DNA of 39,792 nt. It comes from Euryarchaeota archaeon TMED99 (GTDB lineage Archaea; Thermoplasmatota; Poseidoniia; Poseidoniales; Poseidoniaceae). Positions 22,623-30,676 of the stretch are shown piece after piece. Location of the stretch: positions 5,774 through 45,565 of the forward strand of contig NHFA02000051.1 of NCBI GenBank assembly GCA_002170315.2. Direction: 5' to 3'. The position numbers and the translations under genes were made by a program. Within the stretch, counting starts at the first letter, position 1. Every line of letters starts with the position of its first letter. Under the pieces are notes generated by a model. The model searched no databases. It was given only the letters and a program-made list of their open reading frames with translations, and had not been told where the DNA came from.

Positions 22623-25346
22623 TCATTCCTTTGGCTGGAATGCATCTGCAGAAGGTGGTGCCATTGGTCGTTGAACTGAGTTTTCTTCGCTCATGAATTG
22701 TTGAGTTTGATGTTCAAAAGAATCCCATTCGTCTTGGTCACTGGTTGATTGCTGTCTCTGAAACAGCAGCACTCCACCACCGAGAAGTGCTGCTAAGAGT
22801 CCTATTCGAAGAATCAAATCAAACCAAGAATCCATGTTTTTGTTATCTGGAAATGGGTCATAGGCATTCGCAATTCCGTCACCGTCTGTATCGTATTGAG
22901 CATCTGAATCAAAGGGAAACACATCGGCATTATCACCGATTCCGTCGCCATCTGAATCAAGCCACTCGTAAGCGCTGAACGGAAATGCATCAGCATTATC
23001 GCCGACCCCATCATAATCTTGGTCGTAGCATTCAAGAGAATTGTTTGGCCAAACATCGATGTTATCTCCACAACCATCACCATCAGAATCTATCCATTCT
23101 GTGGCGTCATTCGGAAACACATCGCCATTATCCCCGACACCGTCACCATCGGTATCGTTCCATTCGTTTGAATCATAGGGAAAGACATCTCTGTTGTCGC
23201 CATAGGAGTCATTGTCTCTGTCGGCCCAGTCGCTTGGATCATCTGGGAACAGGTCTGAAAAATCTCCTACTGAATCATTGTCTCGGTCATTCCATTCGTT
23301 TTCATCAAGAGGAAATGCATCAGCAACGTCTCCAAACCCATCACCGTCGCTGTCTATACATCCAAGGGGGATCAAAGCATAGCCTTGCTCGAAAGGGCAT
23401 TCATCTTCGTTATCTCCATAGCCGTCAAGGTCAGTATCTGCCCATTCTGTACTGTCAACAGGAAAGACGTCTGCATTATCGCCGACACCGTCTTCATCAA
23501 CGTCATTACAATCGACAGGGTCGTTTGGAAACAGGTCGGAATTATCACCACAGCCATCACCATCTGAATCTGCCCATTCACTGCCATCAAGTGGGAATGC
23601 GTCATCTCCATCTGATACGAAATCATCATCTGTATCATAATCTCGCTTATCGGTGCCTATGGCGATTTCATCTGCATTTGAAAGTCCGTCACCATCGGTA
23701 TCGTCATCTTCGATATCATGGCACCCATCGTCGTCCAAATCATATGCATGAACACCAATCAATCCCTTCGGACAATTATCGGTATCATCTTCGATACCAT
23801 CATTGTCGTCATCAAGGTCGACCTCATCACTGCAACCATCTTCATCATAGTCCAATGAAGATTGTGAGAATGGACAGGGGTCAATAGAGTCATTGAGTCC
23901 GTCACCATCGGAGTCACGTTGAGAGGCAGAGCATCCATTTTCGTCGACACTCTCACCAAAACCAGTGTTTGGACACGAATCCAAAAGATTCAGTACACCG
24001 TCGTTATCCTCATCTTGTTGTTCCCAAGAACAACCGGTAAGGTTGGTGGTTGAAATCGATACTGTCCAGGCGCATGTATCGTAGAGGTTGATGACGCCAT
24101 CTCCATCAGTGTCAGGTTCACCTACGCTTTCGACAGCGTATCGGCCGATGAAACGGTGCATCACTCGAGTTGGATGTGCTTTGTCAAAGAAAAGATATTG
24201 GTCAACGTTTGAAGCAACCGTATCACCACTGCTGCAAATAGGAAGTGGGAGAAGGGAGACTCCTCCGGAACAAGCAGCATCCTGAACATTCGACAGTCCA
24301 AGCGACTCTTTGTTTTGTAAAATATCGTTAAAGATTGCCCATGCATCGATTGAATGGATAGTGATTCCTAATTCTGCACGCAGGTCTGAAACAAGGGTTG
24401 CTAACTTTTGGTTGTACAGGACGACTTCTGAAGCGATGTTGTTCTGCTGATTTTGACTGCGACTCATGACCTCAGGAGTACTTTCCAGCGGTGGAAGATT
24501 CGGTATGATAAATTCATCAGCACCCGCTCCTTCAAGTTGGCGAATATGTGCTTCCATATTGGTTGCAATCGTATTGGCATTTCCAGTTCCATAGAGGAAA
24601 TCATTGCCACCAGACCAAAGTGAGACGACAGCACTCGAGGGAATTGTAGCTTGAACATTGGCGAGGTAGTTGCTTATTTGAGTCCCGACATTTGGTAGCA
24701 GAACATAGGAATATCCTGCTCCGGTTTGTGAACCACCGAAAGCTCGGTTATCGCCTGCGGAATTTCCAGAACCAATGGTTGTTGTCAATCCGTATGCATC
24801 AGACATGTATTCAAGCCAAACTTGACCGTTTGAAAACCGCCCTTGCCAGTATGGAGGTACATCAGGTACGTTGAGGATTGAGTTCTTTCCATTCCCCATA
24901 TCACTTAATGAATCTCCAAAGGCGATGAGATTTGATGGTGCTGTTACCACGGCATTTTCAAAGACAGTGAAAGCGTGTTGCTCATCATTCAGGATATTGT
25001 TTGAAGAATCCTGTATCTCTACTTCAAACAGATAAAAATGGGCACCGTTGTAGAAGTGTTTGAGTGGAATTTGAAATTCAGTCACAGTTCCAGATGCAAG
25101 AAAAGAATGTGTTCCGTTGAGAAGGATCACGCCACTTTCGTCGTCGACAAGAGTCCAATCTGCGAAGAGGTCGATACTGTAAGGAGCATTGGTAATTTCA
25201 ACGGTGATCGATACTGTTTCATTTGAAAGCCAATCGAACTTGGCGGTAGAGAGCACGACAGTTGACGAGCGTCCTTCAGCCATCACGACACAAGAGCTGC
25301 TTTGCAGCAGCACCATGGTGATGAGGAAGAAAACAGTCTTGCGCAC
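22623..25346 (-). CDS. Membrane-anchored SGNH/GDSL esterase with TSP3 calcium stalk
   Basis: 907 residues from GTG 25346, which gives a perfect signal peptide (RKTVFFLITMVLLQSSS). The track start at 25421 would overlap SRP54. A beta-sandwich-like region (about 25-130) precedes the hydrolase. The SGNH blocks are IAFGDSLSD (Ser146), AFGGSQTGAG, LWSGGNDF (Asn248) and DKAHPT (Asp388, His391). TSP3-type repeats then run from about 412 to 835: irregular Cys-containing units, then eleven 22-residue units of the form DxDGDGxGDNxDxFPxDxxEW. One transmembrane helix and an acidic tail end the chain. It is probably a surface lipase or esterase held away from the membrane by a calcium-stiffened rod. Confidence 0.85.
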   Translation of the reverse strand: MRKTVFFLITMVLLQSSSCVVMAEGRSSTVVLSTAKFDWLSNETVSITVEITNAPYSIDLFADWTLVDDESGVILLNGTHSFLASGTVTEFQIPLKHFYNGAHFYLFEVEIQDSSNNILNDEQHAFTVFENAVVTAPSNLIAFGDSLSDMGNGKNSILNVPDVPPYWQGRFSNGQVWLEYMSDAYGLTTTIGSGNSAGDNRAFGGSQTGAGYSYVLLPNVGTQISNYLANVQATIPSSAVVSLWSGGNDFLYGTGNANTIATNMEAHIRQLEGAGADEFIIPNLPPLESTPEVMSRSQNQQNNIASEVVLYNQKLATLVSDLRAELGITIHSIDAWAIFNDILQNKESLGLSNVQDAACSGGVSLLPLPICSSGDTVASNVDQYLFFDKAHPTRVMHRFIGRYAVESVGEPDTDGDGVINLYDTCAWTVSISTTNLTGCSWEQQDEDNDGVLNLLDSCPNTGFGESVDENGCSASQRDSDGDGLNDSIDPCPFSQSSLDYDEDGCSDEVDLDDDNDGIEDDTDNCPKGLIGVHAYDLDDDGCHDIEDDDTDGDGLSNADEIAIGTDKRDYDTDDDFVSDGDDAFPLDGSEWADSDGDGCGDNSDLFPNDPVDCNDVDEDGVGDNADVFPVDSTEWADTDLDGYGDNEDECPFEQGYALIPLGCIDSDGDGFGDVADAFPLDENEWNDRDNDSVGDFSDLFPDDPSDWADRDNDSYGDNRDVFPYDSNEWNDTDGDGVGDNGDVFPNDATEWIDSDGDGCGDNIDVWPNNSLECYDQDYDGVGDNADAFPFSAYEWLDSDGDGIGDNADVFPFDSDAQYDTDGDGIANAYDPFPDNKNMDSWFDLILRIGLLAALLGGGVLLFQRQQSTSDQDEWDSFEHQTQQFMSEENSVQRPMAPPSADAFQPKE
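22842..24113 (-). repeat. Tandem TSP3 repeat array in the esterase gene
   Basis: The coding repeats give a visible 66-base periodicity between about 22842 and 23600, with less regular units up to 24113. Eleven 22-residue units can be counted in the regular part. Units 1 and 8 each carry a Cys pair (GCGDN then DC/EC, about 14-15 residues apart). Unit 3 has a longer Cys-bearing loop. The diverged bases argue for an old expansion, not a recent slippage event. Confidence 0.8.
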
Positions 25347-25383
25347 ATGCACGCTATGCGTCCTTGCTTGAAAGCAGTTCGCT

Positions 25384-26754
25384 TCACATTCCGAACGATG
25401 AAGGGTCGATATCCATATCACCGTCTTTCATCATCTTGCGCATCTGCTTGTTCAACTTGCGATTTCCACCCATGCCCTTCATCATCTTACGTGAGCGGTT
25501 CCACTGAGCAATCAACTCACGGACATCTTTCTCACGAACCCCAGCGCCACGAGCAACTCTTCGGATTCTGTCAGCTTTGATCTTTGCAGGCTCATTCTTC
25601 TCCCATGCAGTCATGCTGTCCATTATTGTACGATAGCGGTCAAGGTTACCCTGCATGGCCTCTTTTTGGCCTTTGGACATTGCACCCATTCCTCCAAGCA
25701 TGTTCCCTGGCAAAAACGACATGAGTTTGTCAATAGTGCCAACTTTTGACATCATCTCCATTTGTTTATACATGTCATTGAGCGTAAATCGTCCACTCAT
25801 CAAGCGTTGGGTTAGTCGCATGGCTTCTTCTTCATCCATGTCTTCAGGAGCCAAATCGATGAGGCCCTGAATATCTCCCATTCCAAGGAGCCGAGAGATG
25901 AATCGGTCGGATTCGAATTTTTCAAGGTCAGGAACATTTTCTCCTGTTCCGATGTGAACAATCGGCGCTCCAGTTGCGGCGACAGCAGATAATGCACCAC
26001 CGCCTCGAGCAGTTCCATCCAGTTTGGTGATAACAATGCCAGTCACGCCGGCAAGAGAGTGGAACGAAGCGGCAACTGGTCCTGCGGCTTGGCCGACTTG
26101 AGCATCGATAACCAACCAACGTTCACTGGCTCGCGTAATGGATGAGATTTGTTCCAATTCATCGACCAATTCTTGATCGAGTTGATGCCGTCCAGCCGTA
26201 TCAACAATGACCAAATCAGCAGCAGCACACGCTGCTAATCCATTGCGGACAATGGTTGGTGCATCTTTTGTCTCAGGTTCGCCATAGACTTGAACTGTCG
26301 AATCTTCTAACAACTGCGTAAGTTGAGCATAGGCACCAGGACGGTGAACGTCAGCTTCAATCACCGCAACACGCAATCCATGCTTTCGTCGATACCATTC
26401 AGCTAATTTGGCAGTTGTTGTGGTTTTTCCTTGACCATACAATCCTACGAGTAGAAGCGTTGCGCCATGGGGTTGAAACTCATGAGCAGGGCCGAGCATT
26501 CGAACAAGTTCTGTATAGAGAATGTTCATTGCATGCGTTTGCAGATTAATACCTGGACGAGGCTCTTCGTCTCGAAGACGTGCCTCCATCTTTTCGACTA
26601 AATCCTTCGTTTGTCGAACGTTAAAATCCGCTTCTTGCAATGCTCTGCGAAGACTGCGCGTCATTTCACGTAGTTCTTCTTCATCCAACTTGCGTTTATT
26701 CTTGAGCAACCCAATGGAGCGGAAAATACCCTTTGAGAGGCCTTCGAGTGCCAT
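25384..26754 (-). CDS. srp54: Signal recognition particle GTPase SRP54
   Basis: 456 residues, normal length for archaeal SRP54. The N domain (1-90) is followed by the GTPase: G1 GLYGQGKTTTT (104-114), DTAGRHQLD, TKLDGTARGGGALS. The M domain has Met-rich stretches (MYKQMEMMSKVG, FLPGNMLGGMGAM) that form the signal-peptide groove, and a basic RNA-binding segment (RIRRVARGAGVREKDV). The tail DPSSFGM is typical of archaea. It recognises signal sequences as they leave the ribosome and, with 7S RNA and FtsY, delivers them to the translocon. Its start is 53 bases after the ArsA-like gene stops. Confidence 0.96.
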   Translation of the reverse strand: MALEGLSKGIFRSIGLLKNKRKLDEEELREMTRSLRRALQEADFNVRQTKDLVEKMEARLRDEEPRPGINLQTHAMNILYTELVRMLGPAHEFQPHGATLLLVGLYGQGKTTTTAKLAEWYRRKHGLRVAVIEADVHRPGAYAQLTQLLEDSTVQVYGEPETKDAPTIVRNGLAACAAADLVIVDTAGRHQLDQELVDELEQISSITRASERWLVIDAQVGQAAGPVAASFHSLAGVTGIVITKLDGTARGGGALSAVAATGAPIVHIGTGENVPDLEKFESDRFISRLLGMGDIQGLIDLAPEDMDEEEAMRLTQRLMSGRFTLNDMYKQMEMMSKVGTIDKLMSFLPGNMLGGMGAMSKGQKEAMQGNLDRYRTIMDSMTAWEKNEPAKIKADRIRRVARGAGVREKDVRELIAQWNRSRKMMKGMGGNRKLNKQMRKMMKDGDMDIDPSSFGM

Positions 26755-26786
26755 GACCTATCCTGTTGGCTTTCCCATTTCAACCC

Positions 26787-26806
26787 ACCCATTGAAGAAA
26801 ATGGGT
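26787..26806 (-). other. Inverted repeat between arsA-like gene and srp54
   Basis: ACCCATT and AATGGGT form a perfect 7-bp stem with a 6-base loop directly after the ArsA-like stop. On the minus (transcribed) strand no T tract follows, so it is not a standard terminator. It could be a processing or attenuation hairpin that sets the ratio of the two proteins. Confidence 0.35.
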
Positions 26807-26807
26807 T

Positions 26808-28067
26808 TTACTCTTCAGTGAGCGGGATGTCAAGTTGGAGAACGTCATTTTCCAGTTTTGCTTTCACTCGGCTGGCTTTTGTTGGTACTTGAGTTTCGAC
26901 TTCTCTCTCACGTCCATTGAGGCCGACAAACAGAACTCCTTCGTGGCTTCGGAGAGAAAGTTCGTCTCTTTTTATTCCGGGATAATGCAGAAAAATCCGT
27001 TCAATATCACCAATGATTTCCCTCTTCATGCCCCGATGTATAGAATGTTTGAGTGCATTTCCTATGGGGTGCGGTCCGAGAGAATCATCGAGTTTCTGGA
27101 CCTCACCGTACAGCCGAACGCCAACATCTCTCAATCGTTCCAGTCCGACCACTTCATCATCCATCAGTTCCATTGTTGCGATATCGACATCACTCAATTT
27201 CTCTTTCAATTCATCAATTCGTTCCAGTTCAGCATTTCTTCTGTTCATCAAAAACGGGTGTTCAAATTCAGGTGTGACTCGATTGACCAAGCAGTTAGGA
27301 ACTGGGAGTTGGTATTCTCGAAGTGACTCATGGGCGCGCAGTGTTTCGTTGATTCCCATTCTTTCAGGAATAGTGACGAGTGTGAACGATGTAATATCCT
27401 CATTTGAAAGCACACGTCGAACATGGAGAACGCGCCGCCTAAATCGCTCTAATTCTTCCTTCATTGAATCGCTTTCCTTACGTCCAAAGAGCATTGAACG
27501 CAATCCTCCCGAGACCCTCATCATACGTATCAGTCGATCAGACCAAGCCTCGATGAGTTCAGGAAGTGAAAGGAAACGAAGGGTGTGGCCAGTCGGTGCA
27601 GTGTCGAATACAATAACGTCCCAAGTCGGGTCTTCGACATGACGGAGCAATTCATCAAAAGCAAGGGCTTCATCGAGACCAGGAATGACCATGTCAGAAG
27701 TTTGAACCTCAGAACGCATCTCATCCATTTCTTGTTTAGCGTTCGGGTCAAGCATCATGCTGAGGCTTCCAAGTCCGCCCATTCCGCCGCTTGAACCCAT
27801 ATTGTTCATCATGTCGCCTAATTTTGGCAAGACTGAGGAAATTTTTGATTCTGGATCCATTTCTAATCCAAAGAGGCCATCAACGCCTTCAATTGGTGTC
27901 GGTGTAGGACCAATTTCTACACCGAGCGAATCTGATGTAGAGTGGGCTGGGTCACTTGAAACCAACAGTACTCGCAGTCCAGAATCAGCAAGCCATACCG
28001 CAGTTGCAGCAGATGTTGTGGTTTTACCAACACCACCTTTTCCTCCGAATAAGAACAGTCGAGCCAT
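26808..28067 (-). CDS. ArsA/Get3-family ATPase with C-terminal HSP20-like domain
   Basis: A 419-residue SIMIBI-class ATPase. The deviant Walker A FGGKGGVGKTTT lies at 7-18, SSDPAHS and DTAPTGHTLRFL follow. A Met/Gly-rich insert (about residues 86-107, MMNNMGSSGGMGGLGSLSMM) falls where Get3 has its hydrophobic client-binding helices. The CxxC zinc pair of Get3 is missing: the equivalent stretch reads HPFLMNRRNAEL. The last 75 residues (HYPGIKRDELSLRSHEGVLF, then VQLDIPLTEE-like end) resemble the HSP20-like domain added to many prokaryotic ArsA proteins. It probably binds hydrophobic membrane proteins. Arsenite export is less likely, since no arsB or arsenic-binding Cys is present. Confidence 0.85.
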   Translation of the reverse strand: MARLFLFGGKGGVGKTTTSAATAVWLADSGLRVLLVSSDPAHSTSDSLGVEIGPTPTPIEGVDGLFGLEMDPESKISSVLPKLGDMMNNMGSSGGMGGLGSLSMMLDPNAKQEMDEMRSEVQTSDMVIPGLDEALAFDELLRHVEDPTWDVIVFDTAPTGHTLRFLSLPELIEAWSDRLIRMMRVSGGLRSMLFGRKESDSMKEELERFRRRVLHVRRVLSNEDITSFTLVTIPERMGINETLRAHESLREYQLPVPNCLVNRVTPEFEHPFLMNRRNAELERIDELKEKLSDVDIATMELMDDEVVGLERLRDVGVRLYGEVQKLDDSLGPHPIGNALKHSIHRGMKREIIGDIERIFLHYPGIKRDELSLRSHEGVLFVGLNGREREVETQVPTKASRVKAKLENDVLQLDIPLTEE

Positions 28068-28156
28068 ACCTCGTCGAGGTCATGGTGGTCTTTGAATACA
28101 GCGGATGAGTTTTTTTGGAGCAACGACTTGATGAAGGAAAACACAGCCCATGACAC

Positions 28157-28948
28157 ATGGCCTCGACCTTTCTCCTGTTTCAGGTGGCCAGTGTTTCGGC
28201 TTTAGTTGGGATGACGCTGGGCTGGCGCGGTGTGATGACTCGTTATTCTGGCTTTTATGACCTGCCTACCGCTTGGAGTAACGTTTTTTGGGGAATTTTA
28301 ATCGGTGGTTTTTACGCTTCTTTTACCTACAATAACATCGTATTGCCCTATATTGTGATGGTCAATGATAATCAAGCTGCAGTTGTCAATCCTCTGAATC
28401 TTCTTCTCCTCTGCTTAATGGCTTCTGTCGCCGTACATTTTCTCTTGAGAAGAGACCGAGTTCGCAGAGGCAGTTCCCAGCCAACCAGTGGTTGGGCATT
28501 GGGCCTTGCAATGGGTGGAATGATGTCGTTGGTGTTTATCCTAAGTATTCTCGAAACGGAGTTCAATATCAGTCTTGTTGTAACGATTGCCTGTCTTGCT
28601 TTGTTCGGTCCTCGGTGTGAAGCGCTTATCACTTCATTTCAAGGTCATTTGATGCTTCAAGGAAGACGATGGGGGGCTGTTCTGCGTGGAACCTTTTGGC
28701 GCTGTGCATATGTAGTCATGTTTGCTTTTGCACTGGTCAATCTTTCCGCTTGGTTTTTCATCATTCCAGCAGCACTTCTCTTCAATCGCTCATCTGAAAC
28801 TTGGATTTGGGATTCAATTCCAAAAGAAGGAAAGAAAAGGCTTCGAAAGATTTGGGCTCGTAATGCACGGGAAAGTTTGCAAAGTAGCGAGGATGTAAAT
28901 CTCTCAAATCCCTCCTCTGGCGAAGATAAAGCATCCGAAGAAGAGTAA
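28157..28948 (+). CDS. Multi-pass membrane protein of unknown function
   Basis: 263 residues from ATG 28157 with about six hydrophobic segments, roughly at 3-20, 40-60, 78-98, 112-132, 137-155 and 180-208. The C-terminal 50 residues are charged and end in an acidic Ser-rich tail. The family is not recognised and no catalytic motif is visible. It is divergent from the ArsA-like gene, with an 89-base shared spacer that includes a T7 tract and a TATA-like GTATTCAAA for the minus strand. A short T5 tract about 30 bases after the stop could end transcription. Confidence 0.6.
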   Translation: MASTFLLFQVASVSALVGMTLGWRGVMTRYSGFYDLPTAWSNVFWGILIGGFYASFTYNNIVLPYIVMVNDNQAAVVNPLNLLLLCLMASVAVHFLLRRDRVRRGSSQPTSGWALGLAMGGMMSLVFILSILETEFNISLVVTIACLALFGPRCEALITSFQGHLMLQGRRWGAVLRGTFWRCAYVVMFAFALVNLSAWFFIIPAALLFNRSSETWIWDSIPKEGKKRLRKIWARNARESLQSSEDVNLSNPSSGEDKASEEE

Positions 28949-28971
28949 GAAAATACTTACTTAGTGACTGG

Positions 28972-28982
28972 AGTCTCTTTTT
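28972..28982 (+). terminator. Weak T-tract terminator after the 28.2 kb membrane gene
   Basis: A T5 tract about 25-35 bases after the stop, followed closely by a second T-rich stretch (ATATTTTA). Archaeal polymerases can stop at such tracts. There is no convincing hairpin. Confidence 0.3.
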
Positions 28983-29040
28983 ACGATATTTTACTCACCC
29001 ATCGCAAATAAGCATTCTCGGGGTGTTCCGCACGCAACCG

Positions 29041-29048
29041 TTATACAA
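29041..29048 (+). promoter_or_regulatory. TATA box for the transglutaminase-like gene
   Basis: TTATACAA is centred 26 nt upstream of the ATG at 29070, with no Shine-Dalgarno motif between. This is the strongest leaderless-promoter geometry in the window. It probably drives the transglutaminase-trkA-trkH set. Confidence 0.55.
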
Positions 29049-29069
29049 CGCCGGCATAACCAAATTGTT

Positions 29070-30671
29070 ATGGGTACGTGTCCCTATTGCCAGAGTGTCA
29101 CCTATACGGGTGATACGATTTGCTACTCATGTGGTAGAATTTTGGCAAATATCCGTTCCGACAAGTTCGCAATGGAACAGCAATTTCATCGTGGAAGTTT
29201 AGATACGACTTTCAAAATGACCAAGAAGCCGACAAAGGGCGGTGTTGTTCAAACACATACAGGTCGTGCAGTAAACATCATGAAAAATCGGAGAAACAGA
29301 ACGCGTCATCTTGTTTTGCTTTTCTTAGTTGCATTCATCATGTTAGCACCTCAGGTTCGAGAAAATCTGTTCGAAAAGTGGGCACCTGGGATTCAAGAGT
29401 ACTTGATGCTGATACCTGCTCAATACCACCTTTACGACAACGAAGCGACCTATACACTCGAACGAGAGGTTGTCGTGTTCAATTCAAATTCTGTTGGGTG
29501 GTTGTATGAGGATATTGTCATTCCGACTGATGTCGAATCACTCTATGGTCATGATTCTGATTTCAGATACACAAATGGAGATTTACCAAGCAACACGACG
29601 ACCATTCAGAAAATTCAATCTGTGAATCTCGTATTTTCTGATTCATCAGGTTTCTATGAGGATTTTATTTCGATACCTACAGATGGCTCAACGCTTAGTT
29701 TTGAGGATAAAATTGTAACTTCCAACGGCCACTATGCTTGGTGGCCCGGTTACGGCGCTGATAACCTTTCATGCCATGTAGGGAATTGTGTGAAAGTTGA
29801 ACTCCATCTTCAACCGGGTGAATCGGCTATTTTCTCTTTACAAGTCACTCTTACCAGCACGTCATACTCATGGTGGGACGATTCTTTCCGTGTCGATTCT
29901 CGGGTAGCTGGAATCGATGAAGGAATCAATGTCGAGAACAGTGGCGACTTTGACGACATTGCATTGCGTGGCGGTGGCCAAAGAACACAAGAATTCACCA
30001 GTGCGAATTGGTATGATCGAGGAACGCAAGGCGGTGTTGCCCATGGATATGCCATCAATTCTCAAGTTGATATCGTCGAATCGACTGCTGCATTGATTTC
30101 CTCAGACTTGCCTGAAGGTCTACAAGACAATGCCTATGCTTACGCTCGTGCAGCATTCGATTATCTCCATGCACATGTTACTTATGACAAGAATGCACCG
30201 AATCCAGCTCGCAGCGGTCCACTTTGTTTAGAAGAATCTACGGGTGACTGTGATGAACAAACGAATGCCTTCTTGTCTCTCTTACGGGCGAAGGGGATTC
30301 CTGGCTGGTATGTATTCGGAGCTTTGACTGATACGAAATATGACTATTGGGAAGCACATGGATGGGGCTACATTTTACTGCCAATGAGTGATTCGTGGTG
30401 CAATGAACGTGACATAGAATTGGATTCCTGCTTTGTAGAAGCATCTGTGGATGTTGTCAATAACAAATGGTTACTACACACTCCGAATGCTTACATCGCA
30501 TGGATTGAAGAGCCAGACAGTACAGGTTCTCTTTTGAACAGTTACTACTCGCCGGGGAAGTATTCTTCGAACGGTCTGGAACGCTGGCCTCCATCTTATT
30601 CTACGCTCGGTGATGTCGATGAAAGTGGTGGTAAGCATCAAGTCAAGTCTCTAGCCGAGAATTTGCGGTGA
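29070..30671 (+). CDS. Zinc-ribbon, membrane-anchored transglutaminase-like protein
   Basis: 533 residues. The N-terminus is a zinc ribbon (CPYC at 4-7, CYSC at 18-21), then a basic linker, one transmembrane segment (HLVLLFLVAFIMLAP, about 80-94) and a long outside region. A beta-rich part of about 230 residues precedes a transglutaminase-like core: GDCDEQTNAFLSLLRAKGIP with Cys394, and WEAHGWGYILLP with His430. The third residue may be the Asp in ASVDVVNN. Such domains act as cysteine proteases, peptidases or cross-linking enzymes. Extra Cys (SCHVGNC, LCLEE, SWCNE, DSCF) suggest disulfides. A peptide-processing role at the cell surface fits. Only 5 bases separate its stop from trkA. Confidence 0.8.
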   Translation: MGTCPYCQSVTYTGDTICYSCGRILANIRSDKFAMEQQFHRGSLDTTFKMTKKPTKGGVVQTHTGRAVNIMKNRRNRTRHLVLLFLVAFIMLAPQVRENLFEKWAPGIQEYLMLIPAQYHLYDNEATYTLEREVVVFNSNSVGWLYEDIVIPTDVESLYGHDSDFRYTNGDLPSNTTTIQKIQSVNLVFSDSSGFYEDFISIPTDGSTLSFEDKIVTSNGHYAWWPGYGADNLSCHVGNCVKVELHLQPGESAIFSLQVTLTSTSYSWWDDSFRVDSRVAGIDEGINVENSGDFDDIALRGGGQRTQEFTSANWYDRGTQGGVAHGYAINSQVDIVESTAALISSDLPEGLQDNAYAYARAAFDYLHAHVTYDKNAPNPARSGPLCLEESTGDCDEQTNAFLSLLRAKGIPGWYVFGALTDTKYDYWEAHGWGYILLPMSDSWCNERDIELDSCFVEASVDVVNNKWLLHTPNAYIAWIEEPDSTGSLLNSYYSPGKYSSNGLERWPPSYSTLGDVDESGGKHQVKSLAENLR

Positions 30672-30676
30672 TCTTT

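Noticed and set aside
22842-23600. CRISPR-like periodic repeats
   Set aside because: The 66-base period is in frame with a protein repeat, the units are diverged, and there are no unique spacers.
22985-23887. 300-residue His/Arg-rich ORF on the plus strand
   Set aside because: It is the antisense image of the Asp-rich TSP3 repeats; its odd composition comes from complementing GAT/GAC codons.
27013-27642. 209-residue Ser-rich plus-strand ORF
   Set aside because: It is fully antisense to the ArsA-like ATPase, whose motifs are clear.
26808-28067. Arsenite-efflux ATPase (true ArsA) function
   Set aside because: Only one Cys is present, no arsB/arsR neighbours exist, and the protein sits with SRP54; a Get3-like role fits better.
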